64,000 nucleotides of DNA from Peristeroidobacter agariperforans. GTDB lineage: Bacteria; Pseudomonadota; Gammaproteobacteria; Steroidobacterales; Steroidobacteraceae. Positions 44,576 to 54,065 of this stretch are shown here, one piece after another. The notes beneath the pieces were generated by a model. It ran no database searches and was not told where the DNA came from. It saw only the letters and a list, made by a program, of their open reading frames with translations. The position numbers were made by a program, and so were the translations under genes. The stretch lies in NCBI RefSeq assembly GCF_004138335.1, contig NZ_RYFW01000001.1:372001-436000 (forward strand). Direction: 5' to 3'. Positions within the stretch are counted from its first letter, which is position 1; each line of letters opens with the position of its first letter.

Positions 44576-46726
44576 ATGAGATCAATGGAACTGCTCGCTT
44601 GCGCCCGCACGCTGTTATTCATCGCCATGGGTTGCGGCGCCGTGTCCGCTTCGGCGGATGATCGCCCCGCTTCCATCACTTACTCGGCGCGCATCATCAA
44701 TCCCAAGCTGACGGGCTCGCTGTACGAATCGAGCTCGGGCACGCTGCTGCTCTGGGGCACCGACGGCACCATCCTATATTCGACAGACACGACCCGCTGG
44801 CAATACGCCGAGACCTCCGCGGATGCGGATCTCACGCGTGTGGCTTCCGATGCAGCGGGAAAGGTTCTGATCGCCGTCGGGGAGCGCGGCACGATGCTTC
44901 GCTCGCAAGATGCCGGTCGGCGATGGCAATCCATCTCTCTCGGAGCTTCTGATTTCGATCTGCGGGCGGTGATTCACCATGCGCCAAGCGGCGCCTGGAT
45001 AGCGGCCGGCACACGCGGAACCATTCTTCGCTCAGTGGACGGCGGCAAGACCTGGTCGTCGCTGCCGAACGAGCTCGATCTCACCTTGGAAACATTGTTC
45101 GTCGAGCCCAGTAGCGGCGCCCTTCTGATCGGCGGTGAAGCCGGCCTGATCGGACGATCCACGGATGCGGGCGTCAGTTGGCATCTGACCCGCGTGAAGA
45201 TGCAGGACCCGGTCACTCCCGTGACTGCAATCCACGCGCTGGAAAACGAGCTGATTGCGACGAGTGCGCTGGGGCGCTTCCTGGTCTCCACGGATCGGGG
45301 CGAAACCTGGCGCCTGATGAGCATGGGTGGCAATGCCTATATTACGGACGCTGCGCGCGATCCGAAATTCGACGCATTACTGCTTGCGAGCCACACGGGC
45401 GACTTGTTTCGTCGTGGGCGCGGCGAGGATTCCTGGGAAAAGATCGAGCTGCTGATCGACGGACAGAAGCGCTTCATCAGCGCCCTTCGCTATGACGCGC
45501 CCAGCCAGTCGTTGATTGCGGTCGGCCATCACGGACTCGCGGCTCGATCCACCGACGGCGGCCAGCAGTGGCAGAAGATCACGACTGGCTTCGACAGCAG
45601 CATGGAATCGCTGGCGCAGACCGGTGATGGACGTTTCGTCGGCCATGGCGAAGGCGGCTATATCGCAACCTCGGCCGATTCCGGCAAGAGCTGGCGCCGC
45701 GTGTCGCCCGAGCTGAGCCTGAACTTGCGGGAGATCCTCGCTCTGCCCGACAGCGATGCCATGATCGCGAGCGGCGAGCTGGGCAGCATCCTGCGATCCG
45801 GGGACAGCGGGCTGACGTGGAAAAGTATCGACGTGAGATATCCCAATATGAACACGCCACCGAACCTGCGATCGCTGGTGATCGATTCCTCCAACAAGGT
45901 GCTGATTGCGGCTGGCGCGCCGGGAACCATCATTCGTTCCGAGGATGGCGGAAACAAATGGCAGATCGCGCATTGGACGCCGCTGGAGAAGGAAGAAGCG
46001 TTTCCGTGGATTCTCAGCGACCCGCGCCAGCAGTCGCTGGCCGTCGTCGAAGCACGTGGCTCGATGTATTCGTCGCAGGATGCCGGGCGGACCTGGCAAC
46101 GGTCGAAGCTGGAAACCGATCGTGAGCTGTGGCAAGGAACAGTGGCAGCAAACAAATCCACCCTGCTGATTGCCGGTCAGCGCGGCGTCGCTGCGCGCAG
46201 CACCGATGGGGGGCGCGAATGGCAACTTGTCGAGACCGGTACGGATGAAGATTTGTTTGGCAGCTACGCGGACGAACGCTCGAATACGATGTTCTTGTTG
46301 GGAGGCAAAGGCACTCTGCTACGCTCGATCGATGCCGGACTGCAATGGCGTCGCGTGCCCTCGGGCACCGAGCGCTCACTCCGCCGCATGCTTCACGACC
46401 CGAAGAGCAATACGCTCGTGGCATTCGGCGAATACGGCAGCATCGTCCGCTCCAGCGACGCTGGCGCATCCTGGCAAGCCATCGACAGTGGCACCGACGC
46501 GGAGCTGCGCAGAGGCTTGCTCGAGCCGGGCAGCGGAGCTTTGGTCATCGTCGGTCAGCAAGGAATAATCCTGCGCTCGGCCGATGCGGGCAGAACCTGG
46601 CAGCGAATTCCGAGCCACACGCGCCGCCACTTTCGCAGCGCCGTCTTCAATTCACGCAATGGCGATCTGGTCCTGGTGGGCGAGCGCGTCGTGCGGCTGG
46701 CTCGCGCGGCTGCTACTTTGCATTGA
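44576..46726 (+). CDS. Ycf48/BNR-repeat beta-propeller protein
   Basis: 716 aa from ATG 44576 (GGAGGG 6 bases upstream; earlier in-frame starts lack it). A signal peptide (LLACARTLLFIAMGCGAVSASA) is followed by about 15 copies of a 40-50 residue unit with the signature G..G.I.RS.DAG..W, for example GERGTMLRSQDAGRRW and GQQGIILRSADAGRTW. This is the Ycf48-like/sialidase Asp-box pattern. Fifteen units exceed one ordinary propeller, so two stacked propellers or one large ring are likely. The role is unknown; the upstream TonB-like gene suggests an envelope process. Confidence 0.8.
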   Translation: MRSMELLACARTLLFIAMGCGAVSASADDRPASITYSARIINPKLTGSLYESSSGTLLLWGTDGTILYSTDTTRWQYAETSADADLTRVASDAAGKVLIAVGERGTMLRSQDAGRRWQSISLGASDFDLRAVIHHAPSGAWIAAGTRGTILRSVDGGKTWSSLPNELDLTLETLFVEPSSGALLIGGEAGLIGRSTDAGVSWHLTRVKMQDPVTPVTAIHALENELIATSALGRFLVSTDRGETWRLMSMGGNAYITDAARDPKFDALLLASHTGDLFRRGRGEDSWEKIELLIDGQKRFISALRYDAPSQSLIAVGHHGLAARSTDGGQQWQKITTGFDSSMESLAQTGDGRFVGHGEGGYIATSADSGKSWRRVSPELSLNLREILALPDSDAMIASGELGSILRSGDSGLTWKSIDVRYPNMNTPPNLRSLVIDSSNKVLIAAGAPGTIIRSEDGGNKWQIAHWTPLEKEEAFPWILSDPRQQSLAVVEARGSMYSSQDAGRTWQRSKLETDRELWQGTVAANKSTLLIAGQRGVAARSTDGGREWQLVETGTDEDLFGSYADERSNTMFLLGGKGTLLRSIDAGLQWRRVPSGTERSLRRMLHDPKSNTLVAFGEYGSIVRSSDAGASWQAIDSGTDAELRRGLLEPGSGALVIVGQQGIILRSADAGRTWQRIPSHTRRHFRSAVFNSRNGDLVLVGERVVRLARAAATLH

Positions 46727-47480
46727 TCCGTTGCTGCAATCGGCTCAGCTCGCGGGCGAACTCCGTCGTTTCGTAGTTCTTGAGCTGCACGTATTGCTCC
46801 TGCGAAAGTGCCGGCGCCACCTCCGCCAGGAAATCGTCCATGTACTGCTTGAGCGCTTCCGCCGTACCTGCGTGGGCGTAAGCGCGCTCCTCCTTCGACA
46901 AGCTGTCTCGATCGAGTCCGACATCTCGCATGACCGTGGCATAGCGTTGCTTTTGGCGCAGCTTCGCGTTCAGCACGATCCGTTCCTGTCGCTCGTCCAG
47001 CGGCGCGACATTGCTGATGCCGCCCGTGTATTCGGCCAGGTGATGCTGTTCCAGATCCGAATCCTTCAGCGCTTGATAGTAAGCGAAGCTTTCCGCCGGC
47101 AAGAGCTTGCCGATGCCCGCATCGATGCGGCTGCGCGAACCGACATCTATTTGCGACTCGCGCTCCAGCAACCGACGGCGCAACTCATCGACATGGGCTT
47201 CCTCGACATCGGCAATCAGAAATCGATACTTGTGCTCGACCTGAGCCAGAAATGCGGCATCGGCTGGGTCCTCCGCTGTTGCCAGAGAGCGCTGCTGCTC
47301 GGGCACCAATGGTGAAACGAGCGGGCGTGTCAAACGCTCTGCAGCTGGCGCGTCTGTTGGCTCGGCTGCAGCCGCGATCTCCCGGGCCTCGTGGTTCTTC
47401 ACGATGACCGTAACAGCAGTCGCGAGCGCGGCCATCATGACCACGCTCGAGACCACCCGCCGATCCATGAGTCTGATCAT
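46713..47480 (-). CDS. membrane-anchored helical protein of unknown function
   Basis: 255 aa from ATG 47480, with AGGG 7 bases upstream. A membrane helix or signal (VVSSVVMMAALATAVTVIV, about 9-27) is followed by an Ala/Pro stretch and a helical periplasmic region (about 75-250) rich in Glu, Arg, Leu and Gln. I do not recognise the family; the layout recalls lipase chaperones (membrane anchor, Ala/Pro linker, helices), but no lipase is nearby. Its end overlaps the convergent propeller gene by 14 bases. Confidence 0.65.
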   Translation of the reverse strand: MIRLMDRRVVSSVVMMAALATAVTVIVKNHEAREIAAAAEPTDAPAAERLTRPLVSPLVPEQQRSLATAEDPADAAFLAQVEHKYRFLIADVEEAHVDELRRRLLERESQIDVGSRSRIDAGIGKLLPAESFAYYQALKDSDLEQHHLAEYTGGISNVAPLDERQERIVLNAKLRQKQRYATVMRDVGLDRDSLSKEERAYAHAGTAEALKQYMDDFLAEVAPALSQEQYVQLKNYETTEFARELSRLQQRINAK

Positions 47481-47557
47481 CTTGCATCCCTGTTCATCTG
47501 CGGAATGGCCGGGAGCAGCGTCGCTCCCGGCCAACCGTCCATCCCGTGAGCCTCGAC

Positions 47558-48760
47558 TCAGTAGCTGCTGTTACCCGATTGTGTGCAGCTCGCCCATGAG
47601 CCGATACAAACCGTGCCCGCATCGTGCAGCCGGCTATTGGTCAGCGTGGCCCTGCTGCTGGAGCTGTCGGTGCGGAACACACCCTCTTTCATGGTGTTGA
47701 TGTCGCAGCGATTGAAGCTCACATTGATCTGGAACGTCGTGCCACCATTCTGGCGCAGTGCCTTGCCGGCCCGATGAATGATGCAATTGGTGACGTTCAA
47801 AGTCGACGCGGCGTTGACCTGGAAGAACTTGTCGTCGGCATCGTAGCCTTCGATGTTGCTCACCGTGGTCGTGCCGGAAGACTTGATGGTCATCGCATCC
47901 TCACCGACGTTCATCCAGTAGATATTATCGAGATTCGCGCCGTTGTACGTGTGTATACCGTCGGCGCCGTTGTTGCCGATGACGACGTTACGCAGCGTCG
48001 CGCCGTTCTCCACGCGGAACACCGGATCCTGGCCTTCCGACTGACTGCCGTCGCCCAGGCCCGAGCCCGCATTGAAGCGCTGACAGCCACCGTCATAAGT
48101 GCCGCTGGTGACGCGGATCGTTTCGTTCACGGTCGTTTGCGCGCCGCTGGTCGAACACGAGGAGCCCGTGATCGAACCTGTCGGCGGCGGTGTCGTGCCA
48201 CCGCCCGACGGCGTGGCTGATGCGACGTTGGAGTTTGTTGCTACTCCGCTGGCCGTGTTCTTGATCGTGTAGTAGTACGTCGTGCCATTGGTCAAACCGC
48301 TGTCGGTGTAGCTGCGCGTGCTGGAGCTGACGCTGGCAATGCGCACCCGACCGTTCGGATCGGCGTCGAGATCTCGATAAACTTCCTGCGTTGCGCCCGA
48401 ACCGCTCGAGTACGACCAGCTCAGCGATACGGTTCCGTTACCCGCGGACGCGCTGAGGCTGATTGTCGATCCCGTCGGAGGCGGCGTAGTGCCACCGCCC
48501 GATGGCACCGAACACTCCTTGACCGACTTTTCAGGAATCGGATCGGAGCCGAACGTGGCCACGGTGCAAGTGAACGTGCCATTCAAGACTTTATAAACAA
48601 ACTGACCGGAAGCGCCGAACGCCACGTTGGTGCTGGCGCTCACCGAGCAGGTCTCGGGAGTCCGGCAGATGGTCACGTAGCCTTCAGGTCGATTGGTCGC
48701 GCTCCACGCGGAGGCGGCCGAGGCCAGCAATAATCCCCCTACCAACAATTTGCGAAGCAT
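47558..48760 (-). CDS. secreted pectate lyase, PL3 type, with a fibronectin-III domain
   Basis: 400 aa. Signal peptide MLRKLLVGGLLLASAASAWS. An N-terminal Cys-containing domain (about 25-88) is followed by a Gly/Pro/Thr linker, one FN3 domain (about 97-185), a second identical-type linker and the lyase (about 195-400). Lyase blocks: GADGIHTYNGANLDNIYWMNVGEDAMTIKSSG, YDADDKFFQVNAAST, HRAGKALRQNGGTTF. These carry the Asp residues for Ca2+ and Lys/Arg for beta-elimination in PL3. It cleaves pectate outside the cell. A twin palindrome lies 73-116 bases upstream. Confidence 0.87.
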   Translation of the reverse strand: MLRKLLVGGLLLASAASAWSATNRPEGYVTICRTPETCSVSASTNVAFGASGQFVYKVLNGTFTCTVATFGSDPIPEKSVKECSVPSGGGTTPPPTGSTISLSASAGNGTVSLSWSYSSGSGATQEVYRDLDADPNGRVRIASVSSSTRSYTDSGLTNGTTYYYTIKNTASGVATNSNVASATPSGGGTTPPPTGSITGSSCSTSGAQTTVNETIRVTSGTYDGGCQRFNAGSGLGDGSQSEGQDPVFRVENGATLRNVVIGNNGADGIHTYNGANLDNIYWMNVGEDAMTIKSSGTTTVSNIEGYDADDKFFQVNAASTLNVTNCIIHRAGKALRQNGGTTFQINVSFNRCDINTMKEGVFRTDSSSSRATLTNSRLHDAGTVCIGSWASCTQSGNSSY

Positions 48761-48832
48761 AGTTATCTCCTGTCCGTTGGATCTTTCCTATGATTTCGAG
48801 TGCTCTGTTTCGAGCTGATGATCGCGAGAGAA

Positions 48833-48876
48833 TGACACCGGTGGCAAAATACGCCCGCTTCGTGACACCGGTGTCA
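48833..48876 (-). promoter_or_regulatory. twin palindromic operator upstream of the pectate lyase
   Basis: TGACACCGGTGTCA at 48863-48876 is a perfect 14-base palindrome. A second copy at 48833-48846 has one changed base. The centres are 30 bases apart, about three helical turns. The CCGG centre is typical of LacI-family sugar repressors. No such regulator gene is in the window. Confidence 0.6.
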
Positions 48877-48985
48877 GCGGACCCTACAAGCAGCGTCGGT
48901 CCAGCGCCTATACGTACAAGGGGAAGAACGCCAAACTGCTGATTGGCTTAGCCTTTTATCTTCTACCGAGGGCCGTGACAGGTAA

Positions 48986-50305
48986 TTACGCCGGCCGGCG
49001 GCGGTCGCTGACCCGTTTTGCCTTGCCCATCGAGCGTTCCAGCGAGCTCGACGGATGCACGATCACACTGGTCGTGAGGCCGATATAAGACTTGATCGAC
49101 CGGACCAGCTCGCCGGCCACGCCGTCACGCCGCGCTTGATGATCTTCCACGCCCGACTGCAGCTCGACGTTGACGGTCAGCGAGTCGAGATGACCGTCGC
49201 GGAATATCTCCAAATGATAGTTAGGCGCGAGCAACGATTGTTTCAGGATCAGCTCTTCGATCTGAGTGGGAAACACATTCACGCCGCGGATGATCATCAT
49301 GTCGTCGGTGCGGCCGGAGATGCGCGCCATGCGTCGCATCGTGCGCGCCGTCGGCGGCAGCAGCCGAGTTCGATCGCGCGTGCGATAACGGATCACCGGC
49401 AGCGCTTCCTTGGTGAGCGAAGTCAGCACCAGCTCGCCTTCTTCTCCGTCGGGCAGCACGCGACCGGTGTCGGGATCGATGATCTCGGGATAAAAATGAT
49501 CTTCCCAGATCACCGGGCCGTCCTTGGTGGAGACGCATTCCATCGCGACGCCCGGCCCCATCACTTCTGACAAGCCATAGATATCGACGGCATCGATGCC
49601 CATGCGCGACTCGATCTCGGTGCGCATGGCGTTGGTCCACGGCTCGGCGCCAAAGATTCCAATGCGCAACGCGCACGAGGTCGGATCGAGGCCCTGACGC
49701 GCAAACTCTTCGGCGATCGCCAGCATGTACGACGGCGTCACCATGATGACGCGCGGCTCGAGATCGCAAATCAGCTGCACTTGTCTCTCGGTCTGCCCGC
49801 CTGACATCGGCACGACGGTGCAACCCAATCTTTCAGCGCCGTAGTGCGCGCCGAGTCCGCCGGTGAACAAGCCATAGCCATAGGCGATGTGAACGAGATC
49901 TCCGGGCCGGGCGCCGCCCGCAAAGATCGATCGCGCCATCAACTCCGCCCACATATCGATGTCGCTGCGCGTGTACGCAACGACGGTAGGTTTGCCGGTC
50001 GTGCCGCTCGACGCGTGCAAGCGAACCGCCTGCTCCCGAGGCACTGCCAGCAGTCCGAAGGGATATTGATCGCGAAAGTCCTGCTTCACCAGGAACGGGA
50101 AGCGGCTCAGATCTTCGAGATCGCGCAAATCGTTCGGATGCGCGCCGACGGCATCGAAGGCCTTCTTGTAATGAGGCACGTTGGTGTAGGCGTGCCGGAG
50201 CGACCACTGCAACCGCCGCAGTTGCAGAGCCTTGAGCTCATCGGCACTGGTGCGCTCGATGGCTTCGTAGGTTTCTTTGTCTAGCGACATGCTCTCCTCC
50301 TGCAA
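48986..50305 (-). CDS. paaK: phenylacetate-CoA ligase
   Basis: 439 aa. It makes phenylacetyl-CoA from phenylacetate, CoA and ATP. Motifs: HASSGTTGKPTVVAYT (phosphate loop), YGAERLGCTVVPMSGGQTERQ, DIYGLSEVMGPGVAMEC, and GRTDDMMIIRGVNVFPTQIEEL. Length is normal for PaaK (about 440). It is the second gene of a paaI-paaK pair (27-base gap). The ring epoxidase genes paaABCDE are not in the window, so the rest of the pathway must lie elsewhere or be absent. Confidence 0.92.
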   Translation of the reverse strand: MQEESMSLDKETYEAIERTSADELKALQLRRLQWSLRHAYTNVPHYKKAFDAVGAHPNDLRDLEDLSRFPFLVKQDFRDQYPFGLLAVPREQAVRLHASSGTTGKPTVVAYTRSDIDMWAELMARSIFAGGARPGDLVHIAYGYGLFTGGLGAHYGAERLGCTVVPMSGGQTERQVQLICDLEPRVIMVTPSYMLAIAEEFARQGLDPTSCALRIGIFGAEPWTNAMRTEIESRMGIDAVDIYGLSEVMGPGVAMECVSTKDGPVIWEDHFYPEIIDPDTGRVLPDGEEGELVLTSLTKEALPVIRYRTRDRTRLLPPTARTMRRMARISGRTDDMMIIRGVNVFPTQIEELILKQSLLAPNYHLEIFRDGHLDSLTVNVELQSGVEDHQARRDGVAGELVRSIKSYIGLTTSVIVHPSSSLERSMGKAKRVSDRRRPA

Positions 50306-50332
50306 CGCTGCATTCGAGAGTGTGCTGCGGAG

Positions 50333-50794
50333 TTACGGCTCGCGAACCTGGTGCGAGCGGCCGCGGAACAGCGCGATCGTGTCGCCACGCTGATTGGCGA
50401 CCGTCACTTCATATACACCGTTGCGCCTGGATCGCCAACGCTCGACTGCAACAGCTGTCAGCTCATCGCCGGCCTGCGCAGGCGCAAGAAAGTCGATCGA
50501 TGCGGCAGCTGCGACGACGGTGCCGCCGTGGGAATTGCAGGAGAAAGCGAACGCACTGTCCGCCAATGAAAAAATCAGGCCGCCATGGCAGGCGGCCTGG
50601 CCATTCAGCATGTCGTCGCGCACCAGCATCGTGGCCTTCGCAAAGCCGGGCCGGACTTCGACGACGCGAATACCCAGGCTTTGCGAAGCACGATCGTCGG
50701 CATACATCGCCGTAGCGGAACGCTCGGCAAGCGATTGAGCGGCATCAGAGGACACGCGCGACTCCGCGACAAAAGGGGCGTCGTAAAATGACAC
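50333..50794 (-). CDS. paaI: PaaI-type hotdog thioesterase
   Basis: 153 aa. Hotdog fold with LNGQAACHGGLIFSLADSAFAFSCNSHG, the PaaI signature, and VEVRPGFAKATMLV before it. The enzyme hydrolyses ring-hydroxylated phenylacetyl-CoA that cannot be processed further, freeing CoA. It lies directly upstream of paaK in the same direction, which supports the pathway assignment. Confidence 0.9.
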   Translation of the reverse strand: MSFYDAPFVAESRVSSDAAQSLAERSATAMYADDRASQSLGIRVVEVRPGFAKATMLVRDDMLNGQAACHGGLIFSLADSAFAFSCNSHGGTVVAAAASIDFLAPAQAGDELTAVAVERWRSRRNGVYEVTVANQRGDTIALFRGRSHQVREP

Positions 50795-50856
50795 ACCATT
50801 TTGCGCAGCTCAACCTTTGACGTGTCAGCTGGGGTGAGCGCGGATGTGCTGGCTGG

Positions 50857-53800
50857 CTAAGGCTCCAGGGATGGCTGCTTGAGATGTGGCTGCTCTAACT
50901 GAGGGTCAGGAGGCAGCTGATCGTGCGCATGACTGCGACGCCAGTGCGCTTTGACGCGCTCGGTGAAGCCGTAGATGTAGGTGTAGAGCACCGGCACGAT
51001 CAGCAGCGTCAGCAACGTGGAAGTGATCACGCCACCGATGACGGCCCGACCCATCGGGGCGAGCAGCTCGCCACCGGCGCCCACGCCAATCGCCATGGGC
51101 AGCATGCCGAAGATCATCGCCAGCGTCGTCATCAAGATCGGACGCAAGCGCACCTGACCGGCTTCGAAGATGGCCTCGCGCAGCGGCACGCCGTTGCGAA
51201 TGGCCTGATTGGTGAAGTCCACCAGCAGAATCGCGTTCTTGGTCACCAGGCCCATCAACATGATGAAGCCGATGATGGAGAAGATGTTGAGCGTCGTGCC
51301 CGTGAACAGCAGCGCCAGCAGCACGCCGATCAGCGACAGCGGCAATGACGCCATGATCGCCACCGGTTGCAGGAAGCTGCCGAACTGCGATGCCAGCACC
51401 AGGTAGATGAAGATGACCGCCAGGCCGAGGGCGGCGCCTGCTGCAGCAGAAGTCTCATTCATTTCCTGCTGAGCGCCGCTCACGTCGAAGCGATAGCCCG
51501 GCGGCAGTTGCATGGCCTTGACGATCTTTTCCGCGTCGGTGCCCACGTCGCCCGACGGGCGACCCTGCGCGTTGCCGTAAATCGTGATGCGCCGTTGCAG
51601 GTTGAGCCGCTTGATCTGCTGCGGACTGGTGGTCTCGACGAAGTCCGCGATCTGACGGATCGGCACCAGCATCGGATTGCCGTTAGCGTCGGTGCGCGTG
51701 CTGCTCACATACAGATCGCCCAGGTCCGAAACGATTTCGCGGCGCTGCTTCGGCAGTTGCACGATGACGTCGTAGTCCTGGCCGTCGGGCCCGAGCCAGG
51801 TGCTGATCTGATCGCCCGCGATCAACGGACGCAGCGCATTGCCGATGCTCGCCGTCGTCAGGCCGAGATCGCTTGCCAGCTCATTCTTGATGCGCACGGC
51901 AACGGTCGGATTGGCGCCGCGCTCGCTGCTTTCCAGGTCGGCGATGCCGGGAATCGTCGACAGTCGCTTCATCAGCTCTTGCGACAGCTCGGTCAGCTTG
52001 CTGTTTTCGGGGCCGAGGATCGAGATCACGACGGGCTGGTTCTGGCCCTGCACCGTCAGGCTCAGGCCGGCCATGTTCGACAGACGCTTACGGATCTCCT
52101 CTTCGATCTGCTTCTGCGGCGGACGATCGAACAGCGTCTTGTCCTTCAGCAGAATTCGCACGCGCGCATAGTTGCGGCCTTCATCGGTGCCGACGGTCGT
52201 GAGGATGCTGTCGACGCCATCGATCTCGCGAATCGCGTCTTCGGCGTCGCGAATCTTCGCATCGGTGTACTCGAGGCTGGAGCCGATGGGCGTATTCATG
52301 CGCATGAACATGATGCCCTCGTCCTGCTGCGGCACGAACTCCGTGCCGACCTTTGGCACGAGCAAGAAACTGCCGAAGAACGAGAAGGCAGCAATCAACA
52401 ACAGCAACGAGCGCGGGCTGAGGCTCACCCGGCGCGAGAGCCCGTAACGGCGACCGCTCAACGCCCATCGGAGCAACTTGTCATAGACACGATGGGCATA
52501 TTCGATGACCGACTCGACGCGCTCCATCAGCTTGCCCAGCCAGGGCACGCGGCGGAATCGGCCCTGGCTCGGATCCGGCCACACCGAGGACAGCATGGGA
52601 TCGAGCGTGAAGCTCACGAACAGCGACACCATCACCGCGACCGCGACCGTAATGCCGAACGGCAGGAAGAACTTGCCGATGACACCGCTCATGAACGCGA
52701 CCGGAATGAACACGGCGAGGATCGCGAACGTCGTCGCCATCACGGCCAGGCCGATTTCGCTGGTGCCTTCGAGCGCGGCGGCCCGATGGCTCTTGCCCAT
52801 ATCGGCGTGACGAACGATGTTCTCGCGCACCACGATCGCGTCGTCGATCAGCAGACCGATGCACAACGACAGCGCCATCAAGGTCATGAAGTTGAGCGTG
52901 AATCCGAAGGCGTGCAGCGCCGTGAAACTGGCGATCACGGAAATCGGCAGCGTCAGGCCGGTGATCACCGTGGAGCGCCACGAGTGCAGGAACAGGAACA
53001 CGATCAGGATCGTGAGCAGCGCGCCCTCGATGATGGTTTCTTTCACCCGGTCCAGCGAGCCTTCGATGAACTTGGCGTCGGACCACAGCGTGCGAATGAC
53101 GATGTCCGCCGGCAGGCGCGAGGTGAGATCGGCGACCGCTTCATCGACGCCTTTGCCGACTTCGACCATGTTGGCCGCCTGGACTTTATATACGTCCAAC
53201 GATACTGAGCGCAGGCCGTTCATGCGCGAGATGGACTGCTCTTCCGCCTCGCCGTCGACGATGTCGGCGACCTGGTGCAAGTACACCGGCGCACCACCCT
53301 GGTTGGCAACGATGATGCGCTCGAAGTCGCGCGGGTTCTTCATCTTGCCTTCGACGCGCACCAGCTGCTCCGTCGGGCCACGAGAGATCATGCCAGCCGG
53401 CAAGTCTTGATTCGCCGCGCGGACCGCTTCGATGACTTGATCGACGCCGACGCGGAAGCTCTGCAGCTGCTCGGGGCGAAGGAAGATCTGTACCTGCCGC
53501 TCGATGGCGCCGCCGGTGGAAACATTGCCGACGCCGTACGAATTCTGCAGCCGCTTGACGATCTGCTGATCCACGATCGTGGACACTTCACGCAGGCTGC
53601 GGGTCTTGGAATAAACGACCAGGCTGACGACGGGCTCGGTGGAGCTGTCGTTGGTGGCCCGCGAAATCGTGGGTTCGCGAACCTCGCGTGGCAGCGACGA
53701 GCGGATCTGAGCCACCTTGTCGCGCACTTCCTGAGTTGCCGCGACGCTGTCGACTTCCATGCGGAAGTCGATCATCAGGAAGGCGTTACCTTCGCGCGCC

Positions 53801-54048
53801 GTACCGTAGATGTTCTTGACGCCCTCGACGCTGTTGATGACGTTCTCGAGCGGCTTGATAACGTCGTTCTCGATCGCCTCGGGCGATGCGCCGGGATAGG
53901 AGACCGTGACATAGGCCTGCGGGACGTTGATCTCGGGCATCTGCTCGACCGGCAGCAGACGGTACGAGTAGCCGCCCAGCACGACCAGGGCCAGCATGAC
54001 CATGGTCGCGAACACGGGCTGATTGATGCTGGTCTTGGTGATCCACAT
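50857..54048 (-). CDS. RND efflux transporter, HAE-1 family (second pump)
   Basis: 1063 aa. N-terminal helix NQPVFATMVMLALVVLGGYSYRLLPVEQMPEINVP; duplicated porter and membrane domains; the TM4 proton-relay pair in GLLIDDAIVVREN; and GLVTKNAILLVDF in TM10. It differs from the first pump (MdtC-like) and is closer to MexB/MexF or the TtgB type of multidrug pumps. Its adaptor gene is 17 bases upstream on the same strand. No outer-membrane channel gene follows, so it must borrow one, possibly the NodT-like channel at 9.7-11.2 kb. Confidence 0.92.
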   Translation of the reverse strand: MWITKTSINQPVFATMVMLALVVLGGYSYRLLPVEQMPEINVPQAYVTVSYPGASPEAIENDVIKPLENVINSVEGVKNIYGTAREGNAFLMIDFRMEVDSVAATQEVRDKVAQIRSSLPREVREPTISRATNDSSTEPVVSLVVYSKTRSLREVSTIVDQQIVKRLQNSYGVGNVSTGGAIERQVQIFLRPEQLQSFRVGVDQVIEAVRAANQDLPAGMISRGPTEQLVRVEGKMKNPRDFERIIVANQGGAPVYLHQVADIVDGEAEEQSISRMNGLRSVSLDVYKVQAANMVEVGKGVDEAVADLTSRLPADIVIRTLWSDAKFIEGSLDRVKETIIEGALLTILIVFLFLHSWRSTVITGLTLPISVIASFTALHAFGFTLNFMTLMALSLCIGLLIDDAIVVRENIVRHADMGKSHRAAALEGTSEIGLAVMATTFAILAVFIPVAFMSGVIGKFFLPFGITVAVAVMVSLFVSFTLDPMLSSVWPDPSQGRFRRVPWLGKLMERVESVIEYAHRVYDKLLRWALSGRRYGLSRRVSLSPRSLLLLIAAFSFFGSFLLVPKVGTEFVPQQDEGIMFMRMNTPIGSSLEYTDAKIRDAEDAIREIDGVDSILTTVGTDEGRNYARVRILLKDKTLFDRPPQKQIEEEIRKRLSNMAGLSLTVQGQNQPVVISILGPENSKLTELSQELMKRLSTIPGIADLESSERGANPTVAVRIKNELASDLGLTTASIGNALRPLIAGDQISTWLGPDGQDYDVIVQLPKQRREIVSDLGDLYVSSTRTDANGNPMLVPIRQIADFVETTSPQQIKRLNLQRRITIYGNAQGRPSGDVGTDAEKIVKAMQLPPGYRFDVSGAQQEMNETSAAAGAALGLAVIFIYLVLASQFGSFLQPVAIMASLPLSLIGVLLALLFTGTTLNIFSIIGFIMLMGLVTKNAILLVDFTNQAIRNGVPLREAIFEAGQVRLRPILMTTLAMIFGMLPMAIGVGAGGELLAPMGRAVIGGVITSTLLTLLIVPVLYTYIYGFTERVKAHWRRSHAHDQLPPDPQLEQPHLKQPSLEP

Positions 54049-54065
54049 GTGAGCCAGCCAGCCGC

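Noticed and set aside
51367-53208. A 613-codon open frame antisense to the second RND pump
   Set aside because: Same codon-phase shadow; composition is Arg/His/Gln-rich and no motif is seen.
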